NCBI GenBank assembly: GCA_037382205.1 | Contig: JARRQD010000022.1 | Coordinates: 7,720 to 71,719 of the forward strand | DNA from: Thiodiazotropha sp037382205 | GTDB taxonomy: Bacteria; Pseudomonadota; Gammaproteobacteria; Chromatiales; Chromatiaceae | Reading direction: 5' to 3' | DNA length: 64,000 nucleotides | Shown: positions 44,512-54,480 of the stretch, one piece after another | Layout: each line of letters starts with the position of its first letter | Numbering within the stretch: the stretch's first letter is position 1 | The notes under the pieces: generated by a model | What the model was told of the DNA's origin: nothing | Databases searched by the model: none | What the model saw: the letters and a program-made list of their open reading frames with translations, nothing else | Program-made: the position numbers and the translations under genes

Positions 44512-45852
44512 ATGTTTAGTGATATAGGGTGGAACAGCCTAGCATTATTGTGTGTTTTGCTTGTCATCATCACGCTTTACAGAGTTTTCAAACAGACCAA
44601 CAACCAACAATCGGCTCAACAGGAAGATTTGTTGCTGCTCGAAGATCACTGGCATGCTGCTGAGCCTGAGGCGTTATTTGATCGATTACAGTCAGTTGAA
44701 TCTGGATTAACCAGTGAACAGGCGAATACATACTATGAACGATATGGGGCTAATCGACTTCCAGAGCCGGAGCCTGTACCTGCATGGAAACGTTTTCTCT
44801 ACCAATTCCATAATTTACTGATCTATGTATTGATTGTCGCAGGCGTAGTTACCGCGCTGCTGCAGCATTGGCTCGATGCCACGGTGATTTTCGCAGTCGT
44901 TGTGATCAATGCGCTGATTGGCTATCTTCAGGAAGGTAAGGCTGAAAATGCACTGAATGCGATTCGCCAAATGTTATCACCCCATGCCATTGTGCTACGT
45001 GATGATATGCAGCTGACCCTTGATGCTGAACAACTGGTTGTTGGGGATGTAGTGCTGCTGCAATCAGGTGATCGTGTGCCAGCCGATCTGAGACTGTTCA
45101 GGGTCAAAGGACTTCAACTTCAAGAGTCTGTACTTACTGGTGAGTCGATGGCTGTAGAAAAGACAGTACAGACACTTAAACAGGACACGCCACTTGGTGA
45201 CCGAACAAATATGGCCTATTCAGGAACCCTTGTCACCCATGGACAGGGTAGAGGCATTGTCGTTGCTACTGGCGTGAATACAGAAATCGGTCGTATCGGT
45301 TCATTGGTCGCCGAAGTGAAGTCGACAACAACCCCCTTGTTAAGACAGATGAATCAGTTTGGTGGTTGGCTTACTTACGGTATTCTGGCTTTAGCCCTGA
45401 CCACATTCCTGTTTGGTATTCTGTTTCAGGGGTACCATGCGTCAGAGATGTTTCTTGCTTCAGTCAGTCTTGCTGTTGCCGCCATTCCTGAAGGATTACC
45501 GGCGATCATGACCATCACCCTTGCCATCGGTGTTCAGCGCATGGCGCAGCGTAATGCCATCATCAGAAAGTTGCCTGCTGTGGAGACTTTGGGGGCGGTG
45601 ATGGTCATCTGCTCGGACAAGACTGGTACACTGACACGCAATGTAATGGCAGTGCGCACCATTGTGACCTGCCGGCACAGTTTCTCAGTCAGCGGTGATG
45701 GATATGACCCCCATGGTTCGCTTAATTTGAATGGCCAAACCGTACAGCTTGAGGATCAACCGCAGCTGGGTGAGGTGGTGAGGGCTGGCGTGTTGTGCAG
45801 CATTACTGGTTGTCGGTGTGAAGGCCGGTATCGATTCAACAGTCGCCAATAA
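44512..45852 (+). pseudogene. cation-transporting P-type ATPase, N-terminal part
   Basis: The frame from ATG 44512 contains the actuator motif VLTGES, the transmembrane ion motif AAIPEGLPAIMTITLAIGVQ and the phosphorylation motif SDKTGTLTRN. The PEGLPA motif places it among type II (Ca2+-like) pumps. After VVRAGVLCSI it leaves the family and stops. The continuation at 45818 is in another frame, and the expected Cys/Asp-rich stretch ending in GDPTE is missing. The frame is open upstream to 44416, but ATG 44512 fits the family. Confidence 0.85.
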
Positions 45853-47317
45853 ACAGCACCCGCGTTCCGACCTGATACCCTTTGAATCGGAACATCGCTT
45901 TATGGCAACACTTCATCACAGCCACAGCGGTGGGGCTTTTATCATACTAAAGGGAGCTCCAGAAAAACTTCTGGAACTGTGTCGGCTACAGAGGAGCATG
46001 CAGGGTGATGAGCCATTAGATCGACAGCGCTGGTTGAATCAGATCGATGAGATGGCTAGAGAAGGGCAGCGTGTATTGGCAATTGCCATCAAACCAACTC
46101 CGATCGATAAGATTGAATTGGATTTTCAGGATGTGCAGCAGGGTATGATCTTACTGGGCATGTTTGGCCTGATCGATCCGCCTCGGAGTGAATCCATCAA
46201 AGCAATAAATCAGTGTCATCAGGCAGGCATCAGAGTCAAAATGATTACTGGCGATCATAGTGCTACAGCGCTGGCGATTGCTCAGCAATTACATCTGAGC
46301 AACAGTTCTGATGCGCTGACCGGACAGGAACTCGAATTGATGGATGATCAACAGCTGAGTGATCGTGTTTTGAGCGTCGATGTTTTTGCCCGGGTAAGTC
46401 CTGAGCATAAATTGCGGCTTGTCTCCCTATTACAAGGACAGCATCAGGTGGTTGCTATGACCGGTGATGGTATTAATGACGCACCAGCTTTGAAGCGCGC
46501 GGATGTGGGAATTGCCATGGGAAAGAATGGTACAGAAGCGGCAAAAGAGGCTTCTGAGATGGTACTTGCCGATGACAACTTTGCCTCGATTCTCTCGGCT
46601 GTTGAGGAGGGGAGAACCGTATACGACAATTTGCAGAAGGCGATCCTCTTCATTTTGCCGACAAATGGTGGAGAAGCCTTGATCATACTGGCTGCAATCG
46701 TACTGGGTTTCAATCAACTGCCGTTGACGCCTGTGCAGATACTATGGGTGAATATGATTACTGCTGTGACCCTGGCGTTGGCACTGGCTATGGAGCCATC
46801 CGAACCTGGGGGCATGCAACGTAAGCCGAGAAAGGCTGAAGAGCCACTGCTAACCTCGTTTTTGCTTTGGCGTATCCTCTTTGTGGCAACAATTCTAACC
46901 TGTGGAACATTTGGTCTTTTTTTCATGGCAAGAGAGCAAGGTATGTCCATAGAGACGTCAAGAACCATTGCGGTCAACACTCTGGTTATGTTCGAGATCT
47001 TCTATCTCTTTAATTCACGCTACTTGACAGCCTCCATATTGAACTGGGGCGGTCTGATTGGTAATCGATATCTACTTTTTGCTATTGGATTGCTGGTGGT
47101 GTTTCAGTTGGGTTTTACCTACCTGCCTCAACTTCAATATCTCTTCGGTACAGCACCTATCAGTGCTGTTATGTGGCTGCTGATTGTTTTGGTCGCATCA
47201 AGTGTGTTGTTTCTGGTGGAGTTGGAGAAACTGATCTACCGCAAAGCCCATGGCAGCAAACCGTCTCATCACCGCCGTGGTTCAGATAAGAATCAGAATC
47301 CTGACAAGGCGCCGTAG
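45818..47317 (+). pseudogene. cation-transporting P-type ATPase, C-terminal part
   Basis: This frame carries the nucleotide-binding domain (PFESEHRFMATLHH, ILKGAPEKLLELC), the hinge VAMTGDGINDAPALKRADVGIAMG and six C-terminal helices with ILWVNMITAVTLALALAMEP. Family-like sequence (AALLVVGVKAGID) begins a few codons before the GTG at 45818, so this is not an independent gene. It pairs with 44512-45852, and a deletion of roughly 20-25 codons near 45798, out of frame, separates them. Confidence 0.85.
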
Positions 47318-47662
47318 CGAACAGCTTGTGGTAGGAATGCGACAACCAAGTGTAGAGCGTGCTAGCAACTATTTAACAGCTCACGAATCGGCGTAAATAC
47401 TCGCCAACACAAGGTCAGATATCAGTTGATCGCTCCATTCTGCTATTCATTGGTTGTTTTTATAGAAAAAGTAGTGGTTAATTTATTTATTAGACACTAG
47501 GTAGCGTTAGCCAGAATAGAGAAAAGTAGACCGGCAAGAGTTTTGTTAGGGCTTTGGCGCTCAGGTTGAGCGAGAATTATGAGAAAGGTTTTGGAGTTGG
47601 GGAGGGATTCACTGTCCTGGGCAGACCAAGACAGTGAATTCAATTCTTCATGAATCGCCAGC
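47318..47662. other. intergenic region with terminator hairpin
   Basis: This 345-bp region lies between convergent genes. It contains the hairpin at 47607-47639 described separately. Nothing else is recognised. Confidence 0.4.
47607..47639 (-). terminator. hairpin downstream of the basic coiled-coil gene
   Basis: ATTCACTGTC (47607-47616) pairs perfectly with GACAGTGAAT (47630-47639), 24 bases past the stop of the minus-strand gene. There is no strong T-run, so the mode of termination is uncertain. Confidence 0.5.
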
Positions 47663-48157
47663 TTACTCGGCAGTGGCAGCCACTTTTTTCTTGGTTCTAC
47701 GACGCCTGCGGCGTTGCGAATCTACAGCCTTTTCGAGAGATTTTGCGCTCTTCTCAAAGTCTTTGACCATCTTCGCCTGTGCAGATTGCATGGCTTTGTA
47801 AAGCCCTTTTGCCAGACGAACCGCTTTACTCTGCTCACTGACCAGTGCGCTCCGCTCGGCCTTAACCTGCTTCAGTTTGTCTTGAGCCGCACTCAGGCGC
47901 TCTTTCGCCTTAGCTTTACTGGCAGCGGTTTTTGCACTGCTTACTGCGCTCCGAGCTTTTTCGACGCGATCGCTGTTGGCCGCAAGCAACTTGTCTTGAC
48001 GCTCGAGTGCTGTCTCAGCTTTAGATAATCTGGCCAATGCTCGTTTATTGGCAGCAGATAGATTGATGTCGGCTTGTAAAGCTTCAGTAATTGTTTCCAT
48101 CGAAACAACTTTTCTTTTTGCTCTACGACGTTTCTTTACGGTTTTCTTAAGTGCCAT
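47663..48157 (-). CDS. basic coiled-coil, histone-like protein of unknown function
   Basis: The 164-residue protein has a highly basic N-terminus (KKTVKKRRRAKRK), a long alanine/lysine-rich heptad-repeat coiled coil (about residues 35-145) and an Arg-rich C-terminus (SQRRRRRRTKKK). No enzyme motif, Cys or membrane segment is present. The two poly-basic ends joined by a coiled coil suggest DNA or RNA binding, perhaps bundling, like lysine-rich H1-type bacterial proteins (inference). It is a single gene with a long AT-rich upstream region. Confidence 0.75.
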   Translation of the reverse strand: MALKKTVKKRRRAKRKVVSMETITEALQADINLSAANKRALARLSKAETALERQDKLLAANSDRVEKARSAVSSAKTAASKAKAKERLSAAQDKLKQVKAERSALVSEQSKAVRLAKGLYKAMQSAQAKMVKDFEKSAKSLEKAVDSQRRRRRRTKKKVAATAE

Positions 48158-48721
48158 TGGTACTCCTATATGATTGAATAGACTTGCATAATATAGTTCG
48201 AGATGAGCTTAAGGACAACACCTAGAGACAATTTATTATAAAAAATTCGAGTTTTTTTGATGAATACAACGAATTTTTGCCAATAAATCGCGTTAAATTG
48301 TAAATATGCTTTCGTCCGATCGTATTTTTTCTTAAGTAATTAACAAATTGAAAATCACAAATAATTAACCTCAAAAACTTATTTTTTACCGTTATAAATA
48401 AAATCCAATGACCATGTGGTCAAAGTTTGAGCAAAATTTCAGATCAAGCAAAGCGGAACTTAAGAAAACTTACGCAAAAAAATAGACGATTCTCAGCGTC
48501 CCACATAAAAAAACTTATCTGTTCACTTAAATTCAGATAGATGGTGAGACTGACTTCTATCGTGATCTCAAATTTAACGCATCTTCACCCAGGTATTAAG
48601 CAGGTTTGTATTGAGAAATATGTAGAGGGACTTGTTTCAAAATTCTAAGTCATCTTGTGTTAACTCTGAAATGGATACTGTCAGAATGAGTTTTGTGGGA
48701 TCACGGCTGCCTCACTGAGCA

Positions 48722-48742
48722 CCTTCTCCCTGAGAGAAAAGG
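48722..48742. repeat. REP-like CCTTCTC/GAGAAAAGG hairpin
   Basis: An imperfect palindrome similar to those at 20570 and 26438, in an intergenic region. Confidence 0.35.
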
Positions 48743-49072
48743 ATTCCCTAGGTCTTGGTAGATACAAAAGAGCCCAGCAATTTATGAACGAGGCTTGCCG
48801 AGTTAAATAAGTGGGCGCGATTATGTGGGATACAAATTCAGTGGATTATTCTCAACCGGGTAGTGAACAAAACCACACACTGACTCATGCACAGTGATGG
48901 ATCACACTTTGTTGTGCACGCTGAGCAAAAATAGTGCACAGAAGATGGATCTACAACATTACCTCGTCATGCAACACATTGAAAATAAAAGAAATAAAGA
49001 GTTGGCCTGCTTGCTGCTTATAGTTTAGTGTTTCGAGCTTAACACGCTTTGAACATTGTGATCCTCCACATT

Positions 49073-49098
49073 ATCCCGGCGTCTGCCGGGATTTTTTT
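49073..49098 (+). terminator. strong intrinsic terminator with no gene upstream
   Basis: ATCCCGGC (49073-49080), loop GTCT, GCCGGGAT (49085-49092) and then six T. The nearest plus-strand gene upstream ends about 1.7 kb away, so a short unannotated transcript may end here. Confidence 0.8.
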
Positions 49099-49225
49099 GC
49101 CTAATCATAAAACAGCTATACTGGCGTTATCACCATTGATATCCATTCCTGGTTTTTATCGCTTGTCGCATTTTTAGGCATTTTTTTCTAGGCTGACCTT
49201 TATTAAGCATGGAAAACAGAGAAAA

Positions 49226-51067
49226 ATGATGGAGAACGGATTGCTCAATGCTCATATGATTGCTGTGCTGTTGCTGACAGGATTGGCATTAGTACTTTTC
49301 AGCCGGGAGAAAATCCCCTTGGAGAGTTCAGCATTGGTGATATTGACACTGCTTACGCTCGGATTTGAGTTGTTTCCTTACCAAGGGGCAGCAGGCAGCA
49401 TTCACTCAGTGGATTTTTTCAAAGGATTTGGCCATGAGGCTTTGATCGCTGTCTGTGCTTTGATGGTGGCGGGACATGGTCTCGTTCGATCTGGTGCTTT
49501 AGAACCAATTGGGCGTACCCTGGCAAATTTGTGGCGGGTCAGTCCATCGATTTCATTCCTCCTGACTCTATTGATGGCCGGGGTGATGAGTGCATTCATA
49601 AACAATACCCCCATTGTGGTTCTCTTGTTGCCGATTCTGGTCAGTGTAGCCCTGCAGACCAAAACTGATGCCTCAGCCTTATTGATGCCGATGGGATTTG
49701 CCACATTGATTGGCGGAATGAGCACAACAATCGGTACCTCAACCAATCTTCTGGTCATTGGTGTTGCAGCGGATATGGGTTTGCAGCGGATCGATATGTT
49801 CGACTTTATCCTACCCGCGCTGATAGCCAACTCGATCGCTTTGATCTACTTATGGCTGATTGCGCCGCGTATTCTGCCAAGCAGAGAACTGGTGTTGGCA
49901 GATGTTTCACCCCGAGTTTTCACGGCTCATCTGGTTATAAAAGAGGATAGTACAGTTGCCGGTATGAGCCTTTCGGAGGCCATCGCGCTAACCCTTGATC
50001 GTCTTCAGGTAGAGGGTATTCGACGTAGTGAGACAACCTATATCATGCCATTGCCAGATGCTCAGCTTAATCCTGGCGATCGCCTATTGGTACACGATAC
50101 GCCGGCCAATCTGAAAGCTTTTGAACAGCAGTTGGGGGTAACGCTCTATTCGGGTGGGGATGAGGTGGACAAGGATCACCCACTGCGTGCAGATGATCAG
50201 CAGTTGGCAGAAGCGATCATATTCAGAGGCTCGCCGCTACAAAACCGGACACTGAATGAGATGCGATTCGCAGACAGTTATCAGTTGGTGGTACTGGCTG
50301 TACACCGCGCCAATGAACGGATCAGATCGATGCCTCAGGGTTTGGAAAATTTAAGCCTGCGGGTTGGCGATGTTCTGTTGATACAAGGCAAACGTGATCA
50401 GATACACGAACTGAAACAGCAATCCATCATGATGGTGCTGGATGCCACGACCGATCTACCCCATACCCGCCGAGCCCCTGATTCGTTGGCGATCATGTTG
50501 GGGATTATTCTGTTAGCCGCGTCGGGTATCTTACCCATTGCTGTGAGTGCGGTGACTGGTGTGTTGCTGATGCTACTGAATGGTTGTCTCAGCTGGCGTG
50601 ATATCGGCCGAGCACTAAATGCCCAGGTGATTTTGGTCATCGTTGCCAGTCTGGCATTGGGCAATGCACTGCTGATGACCGGAGGTAGCGTGTTTCTTGC
50701 AAACAGTTTTGTCAATTTTACTGCCGGTGCGTCGCCAACCGTGATACTCAGCAGTTTGATGTTGCTGATGGCTTTGCTGACAAATGTAGTGTCAAACAAT
50801 GCTGCTGCAGTCATCGGTACACCTGTTGCGATTGGTATAGCACAAAATCTGAATCTACCAACCGAGCCATTTGTACTTGCTGTACTGTTTGGTGCCAACA
50901 TGAGCTATGCCACCCCTATGGCCTATCAGACCAATCTCTTAGTCATGAGCGCCGGCAACTATACATTTGGTGATTTTGTGCGGGTTGGATTACCCCTGAT
51001 TCTGATCATGTGGCTTGCTTTCAGCTGGTTGTTGCCACTTTTCTACCATACCGGTTCATCTTTTTGA
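49226..51067 (+). CDS. SLC13-family permease with two TrkA-C domains
   Basis: This 613-residue transporter has about eleven helices split by a soluble centre. The two hairpin motifs are MSAFINNTPIVVLLLPIL with MSTTIGTSTNLLVIG, and LTNVVSNNAAAVIGTPVAIGIA with GANMSYATPMAYQTNLLVM, as in the DASS/CitM superfamily. Residues about 225-400 hold two RCK-C (TrkA-C) domains. Such proteins carry di-acids, sulphate or related anions with Na+ or H+; sulphate is possible but not shown. It has no transporter-specific neighbour. Confidence 0.88.
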   Translation: MMENGLLNAHMIAVLLLTGLALVLFSREKIPLESSALVILTLLTLGFELFPYQGAAGSIHSVDFFKGFGHEALIAVCALMVAGHGLVRSGALEPIGRTLANLWRVSPSISFLLTLLMAGVMSAFINNTPIVVLLLPILVSVALQTKTDASALLMPMGFATLIGGMSTTIGTSTNLLVIGVAADMGLQRIDMFDFILPALIANSIALIYLWLIAPRILPSRELVLADVSPRVFTAHLVIKEDSTVAGMSLSEAIALTLDRLQVEGIRRSETTYIMPLPDAQLNPGDRLLVHDTPANLKAFEQQLGVTLYSGGDEVDKDHPLRADDQQLAEAIIFRGSPLQNRTLNEMRFADSYQLVVLAVHRANERIRSMPQGLENLSLRVGDVLLIQGKRDQIHELKQQSIMMVLDATTDLPHTRRAPDSLAIMLGIILLAASGILPIAVSAVTGVLLMLLNGCLSWRDIGRALNAQVILVIVASLALGNALLMTGGSVFLANSFVNFTAGASPTVILSSLMLLMALLTNVVSNNAAAVIGTPVAIGIAQNLNLPTEPFVLAVLFGANMSYATPMAYQTNLLVMSAGNYTFGDFVRVGLPLILIMWLAFSWLLPLFYHTGSSF

Positions 51068-51199
51068 TGAGCTGAAATTTCAGAATTATGGCACTGCACA
51101 AATTCCCAGGAAATGAACTCTGTGACATTTGTTACATACCGCCATCCGTCTGCGTGAGAGATTTTTTCAGTGGCTCATTCAATTGTCTGGGGAATCCTC

Positions 51200-51724
51200 A
51201 TGCAAAATTCAATAAAAGTATTTTTTATCATGGCTTTGTGTTTAATGACACAAAGCGGCTATGCTGAGAGCGAAAGCCTCTATACCAGCCGAAGCCTGAG
51301 TCTTGAGTTGGCTGCCAAAGCGGTGAATGGGGCGATTAAGGCGTGTCGCAATAAGGGGTACTCCGTTGCTGTGGCGGTCGTTGATCGAGGCGGGAATGTT
51401 ACGGCATTGCTGCGAGACCGATTTGCCGGCCCACACACCATCGAAACAGCCATTCGAAAAGCCTGGACGGCAAACAGTTTTCGTCAACCCACATCGGTTC
51501 TGGCCGGTTTGCTGAAGGAGGGGCGTATTCCGGATCAAGTGCAGCATAATCCTGGCGCTCTATTGGTCGGTGGTGGATTGGTGATTACGGCGCAAGGTGA
51601 AACACTTGGGGGAATTGGTGTATCCGGTGCACCACCAGGATCATCTGAGCGTGATAGTATCGATGGCGCCTGTGCAGAAGCGGGTTTGGAAGCGATCTGG
51701 GAGGATCTGGAGTTGGCTGATTGA
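51200..51724 (+). CDS. exported GlcG/HbpS-family haem-binding-like protein
   Basis: From ATG 51200 the protein has 174 residues with a signal peptide (MQNSIKVFFIMALC, cleavage near GYA-ES). The frame is open ten codons upstream, but that would displace the signal. The body matches the GlcG/DUF336 fold: LAAKAVNGAIKACRNKGYSVAVAVVDRGGN and GALLVGGGLVITAQGETLGGIGVSGAPPG. Relatives bind haem or assist glycolate and cobalamin enzymes; the ligand here is unknown. It is located shortly after the SLC13 gene. Confidence 0.83.
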   Translation: MQNSIKVFFIMALCLMTQSGYAESESLYTSRSLSLELAAKAVNGAIKACRNKGYSVAVAVVDRGGNVTALLRDRFAGPHTIETAIRKAWTANSFRQPTSVLAGLLKEGRIPDQVQHNPGALLVGGGLVITAQGETLGGIGVSGAPPGSSERDSIDGACAEAGLEAIWEDLELAD

Positions 51725-51902
51725 AGTGGCTGGTGTGGGTTCAGTAACCAGAATGAAACCTGAAATGCCATCGTGAAATTGTCCGGCAGTTTGGCAGGTT
51801 TCCTCACCGCAATGCTATTTTAGGTCGGCAGAGCACTCAAGCCTATCTCGATTCGGATCAGGCCTTTCACGGTTAGGGTATTTTGCAATAATGGGCGATG
51901 GG

Positions 51903-53975
51903 TTATCGGCCCATGGTTCGCATGATCTCTTTGGGTACGGCAGTATAGTGATCGAATTCCATAGTAAAAGTACCGCGCCCATGGGTGGCGGATCTCAACT
52001 CTGTTGCATAGCCGAACATCTCTGAGAGGGGTACCATATTATGGATGGATTTGATATGCCCGGGTCGGTCTGATATCCCTTCAATCTCAGACCGTCGGTT
52101 CGCCAGTTGCGCCAACACATCACCAAGCTGTTCTTCAGGGGTAATGACATTGCAGGAGACAACTGGCTCCAACAGGGTTGGGATGCCCAGTTCGAGACCG
52201 TTGCGAAATGCCTTACCGGCTGCTACTTTGAAGGATATTGGCGTTGAGTCCATCTCATGGTATGAGCCATCAATCAAATTCACATTGATACCAGACACCG
52301 GATAACCACCGATTACCCCGCTGCGGGAGGATTCGATAATACCGGCTTCAATCGCTGCAATAAATTGGTTTGGAATCTTACCGTGGCTAAGACTATTCTC
52401 GAAAATCACCCCATCGATAGTGTCATCCGGGGTGAGGCACAGAATGACATGTCCATATTGGCCGTGGCCACCGGTCTGCCGCACGAAGCGGCCTTCTGCA
52501 CGGGCAACTATTCCTGTAATGGTCTCCTTATAGGCGACTTTTGGCTTACCTGTACGCACGGTCACCCCATGCTCACGCTTCAAGCGCTCCAGAATCACTT
52601 CTAAGTGAAGTTCCCCCATACCGCCAAGCAGGGTTTGTCCGGTCTCGTTTTCGGCTTCAAATTTAAAAGTTGGATCATCTTCTGCCAGCTGTTGCAGCGC
52701 ATCAGCCAATTTGTCGTTATCTTGAGCCGTCATCGGTGAGATGGTGATTTTGATCACCGGTTCCGGAAAAGAGATCGATTCCAGGAGCAGAGGTTGTTTG
52801 ATTGCACAGAGTGTATCTCCAGTTACACTCTCCTTGAGCCCCAAGAGTGCGGCAATATCCCCTGTCCCAATTTGCTTGATGTCTTCACGATGTTCGGCGT
52901 ACATCCTTTCGAGGCGGCCGATACGCAAGGATCGATTTTGCCTTGGGTTAAGGATGCTTGCACCGCTCTGCAGGATACCAGAGTAGACCCTGACATAACA
53001 CAATCTTCCTGCATAGGCATCCGTTACGGTTTTAAAGATCAGTGCGCTCAAAGGCGCTTCTGCATCAGGTTGGCGCTCAACGATATCATTGGTCACCGGA
53101 TCTCTGCCCTTGACGGAACCGATATCAACGGGAGAGGGGAGGTAGTCGGTTATTGCATCCAGCAGGGGTTCCACTGCTTTGTTTTTATAGGCACTGCCAC
53201 AGAGTACCGGTGTGATGCTATTGGCAATGGTCGCTCGTCGTACAGCAGCTTTCAGTTGGGCTTCGCTGAGATCACTTTTATCCAGCCAAAGTGAGAGCAG
53301 TTGATCATCCACTTCGGCGACCGCCTCGATCATGGCATTGCGAGCGGTTTGTGCTTCACGAGTCAGCTGTTGAGGAATCTCATGATGCTCTGGTGGATTC
53401 TCATGATGTCCTTGCCAGACAATGGATTGCATTTTGATTAGGTCTATAACGCCTTGAAACGCATGTTCAGAACCAATCGGCAGTTGCAGACGAACTGGGT
53501 TTGCAGAAAGCTGTTTTTGGATGCTTTCAATCGATTTTTCAAATTCCGCACCAAGCCTATCCATTTTATTGATGAAACAGATACGCGGTACGCGGTATTT
53601 ATCCGCCTGGCGCCAGACTGTTTCACTCTGTGGTTCCACCCCTTGAGAAGCGTCAAAAACCACCACGGCGCCATCCAGAACTCTCAACGCCCGTTGCACT
53701 TCTGCCGTAAAGTCAATGTGTCCTGGAGTATCAATCAGATTGATCTGACAATCTTGCCACAGGGCCGTTACCGAAGCATCCACGATTGTGATGCCTCTCT
53801 CTCGCTCTTGATCCATCCAATCGGTAATGGTGGTGCCATCATCGACAGAGCCTATCTGGCGGGTTCGCCCACAACAGTAAAGCATGCGTTCAGTGGTAGT
53901 GGTTTTGCCGGCATCGATATGGGCGATAAGACCAATGTTGCGTATTTGTTCGATTGAAAAGTCAACTGAGCTCAT
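51903..53975 (-). CDS. elongation factor G paralogue
   Basis: This 690-residue translational GTPase has G1 AHIDAGKTTTT, the switch I end ERERGITIVDAS, G3 DTPGHIDF and G4 NKMDR, then domains II-V with TGGHGQYGHV and RSATHGRGTFTMEF. It stands alone, not in a str operon. WMDQERERGITI and PRICFINKMDR recall EF-G2-type paralogues such as those specialised for ribosome recycling or stress. It could also be the only EF-G; the window cannot decide. I give no symbol for that reason. Confidence 0.85.
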   Translation of the reverse strand: MSSVDFSIEQIRNIGLIAHIDAGKTTTTERMLYCCGRTRQIGSVDDGTTITDWMDQERERGITIVDASVTALWQDCQINLIDTPGHIDFTAEVQRALRVLDGAVVVFDASQGVEPQSETVWRQADKYRVPRICFINKMDRLGAEFEKSIESIQKQLSANPVRLQLPIGSEHAFQGVIDLIKMQSIVWQGHHENPPEHHEIPQQLTREAQTARNAMIEAVAEVDDQLLSLWLDKSDLSEAQLKAAVRRATIANSITPVLCGSAYKNKAVEPLLDAITDYLPSPVDIGSVKGRDPVTNDIVERQPDAEAPLSALIFKTVTDAYAGRLCYVRVYSGILQSGASILNPRQNRSLRIGRLERMYAEHREDIKQIGTGDIAALLGLKESVTGDTLCAIKQPLLLESISFPEPVIKITISPMTAQDNDKLADALQQLAEDDPTFKFEAENETGQTLLGGMGELHLEVILERLKREHGVTVRTGKPKVAYKETITGIVARAEGRFVRQTGGHGQYGHVILCLTPDDTIDGVIFENSLSHGKIPNQFIAAIEAGIIESSRSGVIGGYPVSGINVNLIDGSYHEMDSTPISFKVAAGKAFRNGLELGIPTLLEPVVSCNVITPEEQLGDVLAQLANRRSEIEGISDRPGHIKSIHNMVPLSEMFGYATELRSATHGRGTFTMEFDHYTAVPKEIMRTMGR

Positions 53976-54480
53976 AAGTTAATAATCCCAGGCAGTCAAA
54001 CAGCAGGGCGGTGTGGTAAAGATACACTAATCGTTATTTTATTCCAGACAGCAAAGCTATTCGCCAGATTCAGAAAATATTGCAACAATGTTTAGATTTT
54101 TCTAATATCCCTGCTTGTTTATCTTGAATAAGTCTATGATTTAGTGATAGATCAGTTATTTTTTAAATAAACAGTATCTGGATGTGTGTTGCATCCCACT
54201 CAACTGGGATTCTATGAGTGACTGTGATAGCAAATTGCGCTAATCTCAATAGATATTGCGTCGCTGAGTTGATTCATTGAACTCAGTATATTTATTGAGG
54301 GTTGCGCTGGCCATCAGGTCTCCTAGGCGATCATTTATTTGGGCTGTAGGCTAAACTCAGGCATGCTCAACGGAAGATGATCAATTTTATGAGCGGATTA
54401 ATCGCTATAGCCCGATGTGGTTATCTATGAGCTGATTCTGACTGACTTTGAACAGGGCTGTTGTTAATAGGGTGAATGGG
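53976..54480. other. intergenic region between EF-G paralogue and response regulator
   Basis: This 505-bp AT-rich region lies between divergent genes. No ORF or clear motif is recognised, and it must hold both promoters. Confidence 0.4.

Larger units (their letters stand above)
48158..49225. other. long AT-rich intergenic region
   Basis: This 1068-bp region has no supported ORF. The part next to 48157 (48180-48540) is very AT-rich and should hold the promoter of the basic coiled-coil gene. A REP-like hairpin lies at 48722 and a strong intrinsic terminator at 49073 without a gene before it. Confidence 0.5.
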
